Below, piece after piece: positions 55,835 to 64,000 of a DNA stretch of 64,000 bases (its first letter is position 1; each line of letters starts with the position of its first letter). The notes beneath the pieces were generated by a model. It had not been told where the DNA came from. It did not search any database and was given only the letters and a program-made list of their open reading frames with translations. Both the position numbers and the translations under genes were made by a program. The stretch is from an uncultured Chloroflexota bacterium (GTDB taxonomy: Bacteria > Chloroflexota > UBA11872): contig OY282448.1 of assembly GCA_958296175.1 (NCBI GenBank), positions 1,612,472 to 1,676,471 of the forward strand, read 5' to 3'.

Positions 55835-56296
55835 ATGCGAGTCGCCCTCGGCGTCGACCACCGCGGCTTCGCCGTCAAAGCCGACCTGCTCGCGGCCGTG
55901 CGCGCGCGCGGCCATGAGGTGCTCGACATGGGCACGCACTCCGAGGCGTCGGTGGACTATCCCGATTATTCCGCCGCCGTTGGCGCGGCGGTGGCCGAGG
56001 GACGCGCCGACCGCGGCGTCATCGTGTGCGGCAGCGGCGTAGGTGCGTGCATCGCCGCCAACAAGATTCGCGGCGTGCGCGCCGCCGTCTGCCACGACAC
56101 CTACTCCGCCCGGCAGGGCGTTCAGCACGACGATATGAACGTGCTCTGCCTGGGGTCCGGCATCGTGGGGCGTTCCCTGATCGACGAACTGCTGCGCGCT
56201 TTTCTAGACGCGCGCTTCGCCGCCGCCGAGCCGCGCTACGTGCGCCGCCTGCGCAAGGTGCAGCAGCTGGAGCACGGCGGCCAGGTCGGGCCATAA
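55835..56296 (+). CDS. rpiB: Ribose 5-phosphate isomerase B
   Basis: 153 residues. VALGVDHRGFAVKADLLAAV, SVDYPDYSAAV, GVIVCGSGVGACIAANKIRG and VRAAVCHDTYSARQGVQHDD give the RpiB/LacAB fold, with the catalytic Cys in VCGSG and the substrate-binding D/H residues intact. It interconverts ribose 5-phosphate and ribulose 5-phosphate. A CACAAT -10 candidate is at 55782-55787. Confidence 0.93.
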   Translation: MRVALGVDHRGFAVKADLLAAVRARGHEVLDMGTHSEASVDYPDYSAAVGAAVAEGRADRGVIVCGSGVGACIAANKIRGVRAAVCHDTYSARQGVQHDDMNVLCLGSGIVGRSLIDELLRAFLDARFAAAEPRYVRRLRKVQQLEHGGQVGP

Positions 56297-56412
56297 CGCG
56301 CCGCGCCGGCGCGGCGCCAGCCTGACCGCACCCCGCGGCCGCTGACGCAGCCCCCGCCGCCGGCCGCCGCAGCGGATGCGCCAGACGCGCCCGGCGCCCG
56401 CCGCCGATTGCG

Positions 56413-56418
56413 TACTAT
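56413..56418 (+). promoter_or_regulatory. Possible -10 element TACTAT of the tal operon
   Basis: TACTAT lies 71 nt before the tal ATG, the only AT-rich hexamer in a GC-rich 193-nt gap. The tal start itself has GGAGAGG 5 nt upstream. Confidence 0.4.
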
Positions 56419-56489
56419 GACGGCCGCCGCACGGTCGCGGCCCACGCTTACGTGCCGCGTCGGCATCGGCGCCGGCGCAGGAGAGGTGC

Positions 56490-57617
56490 ATGTCCCAGAA
56501 CCCGTTGCGTGATCTGCCCGCGCACGGCCAAAGCGTCTGGCTGGACTATCTCAGCCGCGGCCTCGTCCAGTCAGGCGAGCTCGCCAGGTTCGTGGCAGAC
56601 GACGGTCTGCGCGGGCTGACCTCGAACCCCACCATCTTTCAGAGCGCCATCACCGGCAGCGCTGCCTACGACGACGACATCCGCCGCCTCAGCGCCGCTG
56701 GCACGGCGCCGGAGCGCATCTTCGAATCCCTGGCCGTGCACGACATCACCGCCGCCTGCGACGTGCTCGCCCCCGTCTACCAGGAGTCGCAGGGCGCTGA
56801 CGGGTTCGTGAGTCTGGAAGTTTCCCCGCACCTCGCCCACGACGCCCAGGGCACCATCGACGAAGCGCGGCGCCTGGCCGCCGCCGTCGACCGGCCCAAC
56901 CTCATGATCAAGGTGCCGGCCACCCAGGCCGGCCTGCCGGCCGTCGAAGCCCTGCTGGCCGAGGGCGTCAACGTCAACATCACCCTCATCTTCGCCCAGG
57001 CCGTCTACCGCGAAGTCGCCGAGGCCTACCTGCGCGCCTTGGAGACGCGCCGCCAACGCGGCCAGGCCGTGGACGACGTGGCCTCCGTCGCCAGCACGTT
57101 CGTCAGCCGCATCGACACCGCCGTGGACGCCCGGCTCGAAGCCCTGCTGGAAACCCGTCCCGACGCCGCCGACGAAATCCGCGCACTCATGGGCAAGGCG
57201 GCCGTCGCCAACTCCAAGGCCGTCTATCGGATATTCCAGGACCTCTTCGCCTCGGACCGCTTCCAGGCGCTTGCCGCCGCCGGCGCGCGCCGCCAGCGGC
57301 CCCTCTGGGCCAGCACCAGCACCAAGAACCCCGCCTACCCGTCCACGCTCTACGTGGACGAACTCATCGGCCCCCACACCGTCAACACCATGCCCCAGCC
57401 CACCATGGACGCCTTCCGCGCGCAGGGCGAAGTGCAGCCCACCGTCACCAGCGACCTGGAGTACTGGCGCTCCGTCCTCGAACGCCTGGCCGCGCTGGGC
57501 GTAGACCTGGACGAGGTGATGGACGAGCTGCAAGCCGACGGCGTGCAGAAATTCGCCGATTCCTACGACGACCTGCTGCGCGACCTGACCGCCAAGGCGC
57601 GGTCGCTCGCCGCCTGA
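56490..57617 (+). CDS. tal: Transaldolase
   Basis: 375 residues, the long form found in cyanobacteria and actinobacteria. VWLDYLSRGLVQSGELARF, GLTSNPTIFQSAI, NLMIKVPATQAGLPAVEALL (Schiff-base Lys) and RPLWASTSTKNPAYPSTLYV are hallmarks. It moves a dihydroxyacetone unit between sugar phosphates. The gene starts a tight group: pgi begins 16 nt later and zwf and opcA overlap by 4 nt. Confidence 0.95.
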   Translation: MSQNPLRDLPAHGQSVWLDYLSRGLVQSGELARFVADDGLRGLTSNPTIFQSAITGSAAYDDDIRRLSAAGTAPERIFESLAVHDITAACDVLAPVYQESQGADGFVSLEVSPHLAHDAQGTIDEARRLAAAVDRPNLMIKVPATQAGLPAVEALLAEGVNVNITLIFAQAVYREVAEAYLRALETRRQRGQAVDDVASVASTFVSRIDTAVDARLEALLETRPDAADEIRALMGKAAVANSKAVYRIFQDLFASDRFQALAAAGARRQRPLWASTSTKNPAYPSTLYVDELIGPHTVNTMPQPTMDAFRAQGEVQPTVTSDLEYWRSVLERLAALGVDLDEVMDELQADGVQKFADSYDDLLRDLTAKARSLAA

Positions 57618-57633
57618 CCCGCGTGCGCGTGCC

Positions 57634-59331
57634 ATGGCAGCCGCGGCGCCCGTCCTTCGACTCGGCAGCGCAGGCGCGGCTGTCGCGCAGGCGCTGGACC
57701 GCGCCCAGGCCGCTGACGCCGCGCGCCGTCTCTGGGCGGCCGACCCCTCCCTCTGGAGCGACGATCCCCGCGTCCAGAACCTGATCGCCAACCGCCTGGG
57801 CTGGCTGCGCGCGCCCGCGGCCATGCGCGCCGGCGTCGACGATCTGACCGCCTGGGCCGCAGACCTGGCCGGCCAGCTGGACGACGTGGTGCTGCTGGGC
57901 ATGGGCGGCAGCAGCCTGGCGCCGGAGGTGCTGGCGGCCGTGCTGCCGCGCGCTGCCGCCGCCCCGCGCCTGACCGTGCTCGACAGCACCGACCCCGCCG
58001 CCGTGCGGCGCGTCGAAGCCGCCCTCGACCTCCAGCGCACGCTGTTCGTCGTCGCCAGCAAGTCCGGCGGCACGATTGAAACCTCGGTGCTGGCGGACTA
58101 CTTCTGGTCGCGCTGCCAGCAAACCAACGGCGCCGCGCCGTCCCGCCAGTTCGCCGCCATCACCGACCCGGGCACGCCGCTGGCTGCCCAGGCCCGCCAG
58201 CGGGCCTACGCGCGTGTCTTTCTCAATCCCCCCGACGTCGGCGGCCGCTTTTCTGCGCTGTCCTACTTCGGCCTGGCGCCCGCGGCCCTGGCCGGCGTCG
58301 ACCTGGCGCCCGTGGTAGACCGCGCCCTCGCCCTGGCCGAGCGTTCGGCCGCCAACGCATCCGCGGCCAGCAACGCGCCCATCATGGTCGGAATCGCCCT
58401 CGCCGGGCTGGCGCTGGAAGGCCGCGACAAACTCACCCTGGTTCCCTCGGCCTCGCTGCGGCCCGTCGGCGCCTGGATCGAGCAGTTGGTGGCCGAGAGC
58501 ACCGGCAAGCAGGGACGCGGCATCGTGCCGGTGGACGGCGAACCGCTGGGCGCGCCCGTGGACTACGCCGACGACCGCGTCTTCGTCGAGCTGGCTCTCG
58601 CCGGCGACGCCGACGCCCACCGCGCGCAGACCCTGAACGCCCTGGCCAGCGCCGGCCACCCCGTGATTACGCTGCCGCTCGACGACCGCGCGGATATCGG
58701 CGCGCACTTCCTGCTGTGGGAGGCCGCCGTCGCCGTCGCCGGCTATCTGCTTGACATAAATCCGTTCGACGAACCCAACGTTGCTCAGAGCAAGGACAAC
58801 ACCAGCCGCGTGCTGGCCCAGCGCCAGGCCGCCGTCCGCCCGCCGCCGCCCCCGCAAGGGCCGCGCGCCAACGGCGTCACGGCGGTCGACGCCCAGGCGT
58901 CCAGCGTTCGCCAGGCGCTTGCCGCCTGGCTGGGGTCCGCCGCGCCGGGCGACTATTTCGCACTGCACGCCTATGTCGACCGCACCACGGCCGCCGACGC
59001 CCCCTTGCGCGCCATGCAAGCCGCGCTGAGCGCCGCCGCCCGCCGTGCGGTCACGGTTGGCTACGGCCCGCGCTTCCTGCACTCCACCGGCCAGCTGCAC
59101 AAAGGCGGGCCGAACACCGGCGTCTTCCTGCAGATCACCGCCGACCACCCGCGCGACCTCGACGCGCCCGGCCGCGGCTATTCCTTCGGCGCGCTGATCG
59201 ACGCGCAGGCGCAGGGCGATTTCGAATCCCTGGCCGACCTGCGCCGCCGCCGTCTGCGCCTGCATCTGGACGACCCGACGACCGGCCTGGCAAGCCTTGC
59301 CCGGCTGCTTGCGGACGAGCTGGCCGCGTGA
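57634..59331 (+). CDS. pgi: Glucose-6-phosphate isomerase
   Basis: 565 residues. VVLLGMGGSSLAPEVLAAV, VASKSGGTIETSVLADYF, AITDPGTPLAAQARQ and, near the end, HSTGQLHKGGPNTGVFLQI mark the SIS-type sugar isomerase. It links glucose 6-phosphate and fructose 6-phosphate. In some bacteria tal and pgi are fused; here they are separate genes 16 nt apart. Its stop overlaps the GTG of zwf. Confidence 0.92.
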   Translation: MAAAAPVLRLGSAGAAVAQALDRAQAADAARRLWAADPSLWSDDPRVQNLIANRLGWLRAPAAMRAGVDDLTAWAADLAGQLDDVVLLGMGGSSLAPEVLAAVLPRAAAAPRLTVLDSTDPAAVRRVEAALDLQRTLFVVASKSGGTIETSVLADYFWSRCQQTNGAAPSRQFAAITDPGTPLAAQARQRAYARVFLNPPDVGGRFSALSYFGLAPAALAGVDLAPVVDRALALAERSAANASAASNAPIMVGIALAGLALEGRDKLTLVPSASLRPVGAWIEQLVAESTGKQGRGIVPVDGEPLGAPVDYADDRVFVELALAGDADAHRAQTLNALASAGHPVITLPLDDRADIGAHFLLWEAAVAVAGYLLDINPFDEPNVAQSKDNTSRVLAQRQAAVRPPPPPQGPRANGVTAVDAQASSVRQALAAWLGSAAPGDYFALHAYVDRTTAADAPLRAMQAALSAAARRAVTVGYGPRFLHSTGQLHKGGPNTGVFLQITADHPRDLDAPGRGYSFGALIDAQAQGDFESLADLRRRRLRLHLDDPTTGLASLARLLADELAA

Positions 59332-60911
59332 CCGCCGTATCCGCGCTGGGCAACGTGAGCGAGGTCGACAGCGCCAGCCGTGCGCAAGCCGCGGCCAACC
59401 CCTTGCGCGTGGGTCTCACCAGCCAGCCCGCGGCCCCCGGCCACACCCTCGTCATCTTCGGCGGCTCGGGCGACCTGGCCGCGCGCAAGCTCATCCCCGC
59501 GCTCTACAACCTGAAGCGCAACGCCCTGCTGCCAGCCTCGCTCGCCGTCGTCGGCCTGGGGCGTCGGCCCATGGACCACCGTTCCTACCGCGCCCGTCAG
59601 CGCGAGGCCGCGCGCCAGTTCTCGCGCACCGGTCAGCCGGACCCCGAACTCTGGAACGACTTCGAGCAAGGGCTGTATTACGTGCGCGGCGACTTCAGCG
59701 CAACCTCAGGCTACGCCACCCTGAAGCGCGAGCTGCGCCAAATCGAAGCGCGCCACGGCACCGGCGGCAACCGCATCTTCTATCTGGCCACCCAACCCAG
59801 CCTGTTCCCCGAAATTATCCGCTTGCTGGGCGAGACCGGCCTCAACCGCGGCCCAGGCTCGACCCGCATCGTGATCGAAAAGCCCTTCGGCCGCGACCTG
59901 ACCACCGCCCACCACCTCAACGCCCTCACCAACAACGTCTTCCACGAATCGCAGATCTACCGCATCGATCATTATCTAGGCAAAGAAACCGTCCAAAACG
60001 TGCTGGTGCTGCGCTTTGCCAACATCATCTTCGAACCCGTCTGGAACCGGCGCTACATCGACGCCGTGCAGATCACCGTGGCCGAGTCCGTGGGCGTCGA
60101 AGGCCGCGGCGTCTATTACGAAGAATCCGGGGCGCTGCGCGACATGGTGCAAAACCACCTCATGCAGCTGCTAGCCGTGGTGGCCATGGAGCCGCCCGTA
60201 GACTTCCAGGCCGACTCCATCCGCGACGAAAAGGTCAAAGTCCTGCGCGCCCTGCGGCGCTTGCAGCCGCATCAGGTGGCCGCCAACGTCGTGCGCGCTG
60301 CCTACGGCCAGGGATTCGTCGAAGGCGTCGAAGTGCCCGCCTACCGCCGCGAAGAAGGCGTGGCCCTCGATTCCAAGACCGAGACCTACGTCGCCGCCCG
60401 CCTCTTCGTCGACAACTGGCGCTGGAAGGGCGTGCCGTTTTACCTGCGCAGCGGCAAGCGGCTGCCCAAGCGCGCCACCGAAATTGCCATCCAGTTCAGC
60501 GCCGTGCCCCACCTGCTCTTCGGCGAAGCCAACCCCGAGGGCGTGCGGCCCAACGTGCTCGCCATGCGCATCCAGCCCGACGAAGGCGTCTCCATCACCA
60601 TCGAAGCCAAGCAGCCCGGCCTGGCCATGCGCGTGCAGCCCGTGCGCATGGACTTCGGCTACGGGCAAAGCTTCGCCCAAGAGTCCCCCGACGCTTACGA
60701 ACGCCTGCTGCTGGACGTCATGCTCGGCGACCAGACCCTGTTCATCCGCCGCGACGAGACCGAGGCCGCCTGGATGGCCGTGATGCCCATCCTGGAAGCC
60801 TGGGAAAACGGGCGCGCGCCCGACTTGGCCGCCTACGAGTCCGGCCGCTGGGGGCCGCGCCCGGCCGGCGACCTGCTGCGCGCCGACGGCTTTCGCTGGC
60901 GGCGCTTGTGA
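59328..60911 (+). CDS. zwf: Glucose-6-phosphate 1-dehydrogenase
   Basis: 527 residues from the GTG at 59328, coupled to pgi (GTGA). TLVIFGGSGDLAARKLIPAL is the NADP-binding start; IEKPFGRDL and the signature YRIDHYLGKETVQNVLVLRF hold the catalytic Asp-His. The first 40 residues before the Rossmann fold are an unusual extension. It makes 6-phosphogluconolactone and NADPH. Followed by opcA with a 4-nt overlap. Confidence 0.96.
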   Translation: MTAVSALGNVSEVDSASRAQAAANPLRVGLTSQPAAPGHTLVIFGGSGDLAARKLIPALYNLKRNALLPASLAVVGLGRRPMDHRSYRARQREAARQFSRTGQPDPELWNDFEQGLYYVRGDFSATSGYATLKRELRQIEARHGTGGNRIFYLATQPSLFPEIIRLLGETGLNRGPGSTRIVIEKPFGRDLTTAHHLNALTNNVFHESQIYRIDHYLGKETVQNVLVLRFANIIFEPVWNRRYIDAVQITVAESVGVEGRGVYYEESGALRDMVQNHLMQLLAVVAMEPPVDFQADSIRDEKVKVLRALRRLQPHQVAANVVRAAYGQGFVEGVEVPAYRREEGVALDSKTETYVAARLFVDNWRWKGVPFYLRSGKRLPKRATEIAIQFSAVPHLLFGEANPEGVRPNVLAMRIQPDEGVSITIEAKQPGLAMRVQPVRMDFGYGQSFAQESPDAYERLLLDVMLGDQTLFIRRDETEAAWMAVMPILEAWENGRAPDLAAYESGRWGPRPAGDLLRADGFRWRRL

Positions 60912-62062
60912 CCCCCGCGCCGCTGGCCGCGCCGCCCGCCCACGCGCTGCAAACCCTGGCCCACCTGCGCGAAGAAACCGCCCGCCGCGCCGCCACCAAC
61001 GGCGCCGAACTGGCCGCCCGCACCCTGCTGGCCACCATCGTGGCCCGTTACGACCATCCCGAACCCTGGGAACGCATCGAGGCCGAAGTCCGCCCCGTCG
61101 CCCTCGCCTATCCCTGCCGCGTCATCGCCCTGGTCAACGACCCCGCCGCCGCCGCCAACGGGCGCGTGCTCGTCGGGCTCATCGAGTCGCGGCGGCCCGA
61201 CGGCGGCGCCGACATCCGCGGCGAACTGCTGGTGGCGGCCCTGCACGGGCGCGCCTTCGACGAAGGCGCCGCCATTGCCGCCGGCTGGGCCTCCAGCGGC
61301 ATTCCCACCATCGTCTGGTGGAACGGCCCCGCCCCCCAGGCCGACCACCTCTTCGACGACACCATCGACGTCGCCGACCGCGTCGTGGTCGACTCGGCGG
61401 CCATGACCGACCCCGCCGCCCAGTTCGCCGTCCTGCGCCGCCAGCTCGGCCGCCGCCACCATGCCCGCATGACCGACGCCCTCTGGGTGCGCCTCACCGC
61501 CTGGCGGCAGGCCGTCGCCCAGATGTTCGACCCGCCCACCGCCCAAGCCGACCTGGCGCGCGTGACCCGCGTGCGCCTGGAAGTCGACGCCACCCCCACC
61601 GGCCAGGCCGCCGCGCTCTACATGCTCGGCTGGCTCTCCTCCCGCCTCGACTGGCGCCTCCACGCCGCCGCACCACCAGAAAGCTCCCCGCCCGCCCCCC
61701 GCCGCTGGCGCCTCGCCGCCCGTGACCACGCGCGCCAGGACGAGAACGACGACCCCGCCCCGCCGGCTCACGCCGCCGGCCGCACCATCCAGGCAGAAAT
61801 CGCCCTGCGCCCCGCAGCGCCCCATCTGATCCACACCGTCGAGCTCGCCCACCCCGACGGCCGCTACGGCGCCCACTGGCTCGCCCCCGAAGACATCATC
61901 GTCGAAGTCGAACGGCGCGAGCGCCTCCACGTCCGCAACGCCGTTCGCTGCCCCCCAGCCACCCGCCACCGCGTCTGGCTGGACGAACTCACCCAAGCCG
62001 ACACCCACTACCGCGTCTTCGACCAAGCCGTAACCCACGCCGCCGCGCTCGCCGCCGCCTGA
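60908..62062 (+). CDS. opcA: Glucose-6-phosphate dehydrogenase assembly protein OpcA
   Basis: 384 residues from the GTG at 60908, overlapping the zwf stop. TLLATIVARYDHPEPWERIE, PCRVIALVNDPAA, IRGELLVAALHGR, GIPTIVWWNGPAP and DRVVVDSAAM are the recognisable blocks of OpcA, which allosterically activates and assembles G6PDH in cyanobacteria and is common next to zwf in Actinobacteria and Chloroflexota. No enzyme motif. The Pro/Ala-rich section about residues 255-285 is a linker. Confidence 0.9.
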   Translation: MTPAPLAAPPAHALQTLAHLREETARRAATNGAELAARTLLATIVARYDHPEPWERIEAEVRPVALAYPCRVIALVNDPAAAANGRVLVGLIESRRPDGGADIRGELLVAALHGRAFDEGAAIAAGWASSGIPTIVWWNGPAPQADHLFDDTIDVADRVVVDSAAMTDPAAQFAVLRRQLGRRHHARMTDALWVRLTAWRQAVAQMFDPPTAQADLARVTRVRLEVDATPTGQAAALYMLGWLSSRLDWRLHAAAPPESSPPAPRRWRLAARDHARQDENDDPAPPAHAAGRTIQAEIALRPAAPHLIHTVELAHPDGRYGAHWLAPEDIIVEVERRERLHVRNAVRCPPATRHRVWLDELTQADTHYRVFDQAVTHAAALAAA

Positions 62063-62485
62063 CCCCTGGAACCCGCGCCCCAGCCCATCGAACGCCGTCC
62101 CCCCGCACTCTTCCCATCCATCACCTCCCCCGCCCATCGATCACACACCCCCCGCCGTTCAGCCCCCCGCTGCCCCCGCCATTCCCGCAAAAGCAGGAAT
62201 CCAGACCCGGACGCCCGCATCCTCCGCGTGCTCCAATCGGCCACGGTTGACCTGCGGCGCCGCATCTGCAAAAGTTGCCGCGCTCACCACAGGTCGTGCG
62301 GCGCGGGCCGGAGCCGGCCAACGCCGAAAAAACCCCTCCATCTCCGCCAGTGCGGCCCAACGTGGTGGGCGCCAGCTGCATCGCTGTCGACGCGGTGCAC
62401 AGCACCCGCCGGCGGGCGCACCGAGGATCGTTCCCTTGGCGGCGGGCCAGCGCTTGGACGTGCCAGGCGTGTAATGGAGGACGGA
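62063..62485. other. Gene-free gap with one short hairpin
   Basis: 423 nt between opcA and the secreted protein. ATTCCCGCAAAAGCAGGAAT at 62181-62200 is a hairpin of the widespread 'ATTCCCGC...GGAATCC' kind; degenerate relatives are at about 13863 and 23715. No gene with family similarity or a good ribosome-binding site is visible. The stretch is open on several frames only because of its base composition. Confidence 0.6.
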
Positions 62486-63175
62486 ATGAAAAAAGCCGTG
62501 GCAGCGCTCGCGTTGGTAATGCTGGCCATCGCATCCACAGCCAGCGCAGGACTCGCGCAGTGGCCCACGACCTGCGTCGAACTCAACGACATCGTGGAAA
62601 ACCACCTCGGCAATCACCAGAACGTCGGCATCTACCAGCGCGTTTTCGGTGAACAGGCGGAGCAAGGCTGTCAGAACGACCATCGCGGCGACGTGCGCGA
62701 GACGTTCCACTGGGCCGGCATCGACCGCGAAGTCGAAGTCGTCGTGGAACGAGAAGTAACGCGCGAAGTGTCGGTCGGGACAATGTTCACCCGCGTCCAG
62801 GTCGGCCCGGGCGGCCAGCGCATCGACGTCAACGAAAACACGCGCTACCGCGGATCTGGCACGCAGCAACTGACCCTGGTGTTCCCTGACGCAGGCCCGT
62901 GGCACGTCGTCTTGGGCTCGCAGGTTGCCCTGACCAAGCTCGACGGCGGGGACGCATGCTGCAACCGCTTTGCCGGCTATGGCGGCGGCAGCGCGGTCGA
63001 TTCGTGGCTGAGCGGCCTGGCCTGGAGATTCCAGCTCTTCAATGTCTACGGCGGCTTCCAAGTGCTCAACCACAAAGAAGTCACCATAACGCTCGACCCC
63101 AAAGCGCCGGGCCCCGCCGGAAGCTACCCATGGGAATTCACCGTGACCCGCACCGGACGCTACGACTTCACGTAG
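62486..63175 (+). CDS. Secreted protein of unknown function
   Basis: 229 residues; GGAGG lies 6 nt before the ATG. A clear Sec signal (MKKAVAALALVMLAIASTAS, cleavage probably after ASAGLAQ) precedes a mature part with five cysteines (TTCVELN, QGCQND, DACCNRF and none near the end). Further segments are FTRVQVGPGGQRIDVNENTRY, LTLVFPDAGPWHVVLGS and SYPWEFTVTRTGRYDF. The pattern suggests a beta-sandwich stabilised by disulfides. I do not recognise a family. It is the last gene before the CRISPR array. Confidence 0.6.
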   Translation: MKKAVAALALVMLAIASTASAGLAQWPTTCVELNDIVENHLGNHQNVGIYQRVFGEQAEQGCQNDHRGDVRETFHWAGIDREVEVVVEREVTREVSVGTMFTRVQVGPGGQRIDVNENTRYRGSGTQQLTLVFPDAGPWHVVLGSQVALTKLDGGDACCNRFAGYGGGSAVDSWLSGLAWRFQLFNVYGGFQVLNHKEVTITLDPKAPGPAGSYPWEFTVTRTGRYDFT

Positions 63176-63255
63176 GGAAGTCCGCGCCGCCCGAAAGACC
63201 CGCGCCGTAGTCGCCCCCAGGCACAAGACGCCCACCCCTGTCAGAGCCTGAAAGT

Positions 63256-63290
63256 CAGAGCCCGGGGAGTCCACCCCTCCCCGGGCTCTG
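63256..63290. terminator. Perfect 14-bp inverted repeat
   Basis: CAGAGCCCGGGGAG (63256-63269) and CTCCCCGGGCTCTG (63277-63290) enclose a 7-nt loop, TCCACCC. It sits 80 nt after the secreted-protein gene and 67 nt before the CRISPR array. There is no T-run on the plus strand, but the hairpin is strong enough to act as a terminator or processing site for either neighbour. Confidence 0.55.
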
Positions 63291-63356
63291 ATCCAACCAA
63301 CACCACGCCCAAGTGCTCCGGCACCCAACAGTCGCGCCCGCCGGCTTTGGCAAGGG

Positions 63357-64000
63357 ATTGCGGTCGCCCCCCGATCTCCCATCGGCTAAACTACCGACCG
63401 CATCCCCGTCGCTGACAGGGTGTTGCGGTTGGCCCCCGATCTCCCATCGGCTAAACTCTCCTCGTCGTGTAGACACCACAGCGCTACATTGCGGTCGGCC
63501 CCCGATCTCCCATCGGCTAAACTGGCCTGGGCCTGCGACGAACCGAAGTTGGTATTGCGGTCGGCCCCCGATCTCCCATCGGCTAAACTGCCGACGCAGC
63601 GCCGACGTTCCCTCCCTCCGTTGCGGTCGGCCCCCGATCTCCCATCGGCTAAACTCGGCTCACGCCTTCGATGAGGTCACCGTTGTTGCGGTCGGCCCCC
63701 GATCTCCCATCGGCTAAACTCGTAAATGGCCAGACTATCAATCTAAATACGTTGCGGTTGGCCCCCGATCTCCCATCGGCTAAACTGCGTCTTGTCGTCG
63801 TCGTCAGCGCCCAGGCGTTGCGGTTGGCCCCCGATCTCCCATCGGCTAAACTGCGTGCTGGGATTCAACAACGGATGGATTCGTTGCGGTTGGCCCCCGA
63901 TCTCCCATCGGCTAAACTAGCTGCCGCGTCGGTCTCGAAGTTGTCGTTGTTGCGGTTGGCCCCCGATCTCCCATCGGCTAAACTCATGTTCTGCGGCTTC
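63357..64000. CRISPR. CRISPR array, ten repeats visible, continues past the window edge
   Basis: Repeats of 36 nt (35 nt plus one variable G/A first base) start at about 63357, 63422, 63488, 63554, 63620, 63685, 63751, 63817, 63883 and 63949, with nine spacers of 29-30 nt and the start of a tenth. Each repeat begins TTGCGGT(C/T)GG, contains the inverted repeat CCGATCTCCCATCGG (5-bp stem, 5-nt loop) and ends GGCTAAACT. The first repeat is degenerate (GGTCGCCCCCC), as at leader-distal ends; repeats 3-6 have GGTCGG and repeats 2 and 7-10 GGTTGG. No cas gene is present in the window. By this polarity the leader and cas genes would lie to the right, beyond the window. Confidence 0.97.

Noticed and set aside
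62121..62534. Minus-strand frame with CFCGNGGGSGGLNGGG
   Set aside because: It is a translation of the ATTCCCGC...GGAAT repeat and has no ribosome-binding site.
63313..63717. Open frames of 84-134 codons with repeated PPISHRLN or PDLPSAKL
   Set aside because: They are translations of CRISPR repeats, not proteins.

Overview
The window is a very G+C-rich bacterial chromosome segment with closely packed genes, many 4-nt ATGA/GTGA start-stop overlaps and frequent GTG starts. Gene content (OpcA beside Zwf, tal-pgi-zwf-opcA order, Wzm/Wzt glycan export, GH127, XdhC pair, MocA-type oxidoreductases, small TM plus coiled-coil proteins, many GC-rich palindromic repeats) best fits a Chloroflexota lineage such as the SAR202/Dehalococcoidia side. 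This is a judgement from gene content; no rRNA is present to confirm it.

Layout. 0-0.23 kb: end of a PIN-domain (VapC-like) gene. 0.35-13.7 kb, minus strand: a surface-glycan block read right to left: Wzm permease, Wzt ATPase, GT2 and GT4 glycosyltransferases, a large multi-pass glycosyltransferase-like protein, a Trm112-like small protein, a radical SAM/SPASM enzyme and three tandem Gfo/Idh/MocA oxidoreductases. 14-19.5 kb, plus strand: small TM/coiled-coil gene, a metal-site-less MBL-fold protein, pyrG, purA, a second coiled-coil gene, a cysteine-less redoxin. 19.6-22.7 kb, minus: polA and, upstream of it, a short SelW/SelT/SelH-type gene with an in-frame UGA at the redox position, followed by a SECIS-like hairpin. 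This is a probable selenoprotein that ordinary gene calling would miss. 22.9-28 kb: a membrane protein, two XdhC-family genes (minus), a GH127 arabinofuranosidase-like enzyme, and a third coiled-coil gene made of 18-residue repeats. 28.3-32.9 kb: rpsO-pnp-dapB-asd. 33.3-39.8 kb: three tandem paralogous lipoproteins; the first is broken by one amber codon and the third is enlarged with Pro/Thr linkers and two extra C-terminal modules. 40-43.8 kb: eno-larB-larC and a small repetitive membrane-anchored protein. 44-53 kb: rhodanese; dcd-nudix-two peptide-binding proteins (minus); glycerol kinase with a TIM-barrel epimerase; another MocA oxidoreductase. 53.2-62 kb: a Pro-rich minisatellite protein, a gluconokinase-like FGGY kinase, rpiB, and tal-pgi-zwf-opcA. 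62.5-63.2 kb: a secreted unknown protein. 63.36-64 kb: the edge of a CRISPR array with ten repeats visible and no cas genes in view.

Working together: the left block looks like a complete route for making, modifying and exporting a surface polysaccharide, and three of its enzymes appear to share one accessory beta-rich module. The right block is an oxidative pentose phosphate unit (gluconate kinase, Rpi, Tal, Pgi, G6PDH and its assembly factor). rpsO-pnp-dapB-asd and eno-larBC are housekeeping operons. GC-rich palindromes and minisatellites lie between many genes, and some have run into the 3' ends of coding regions.
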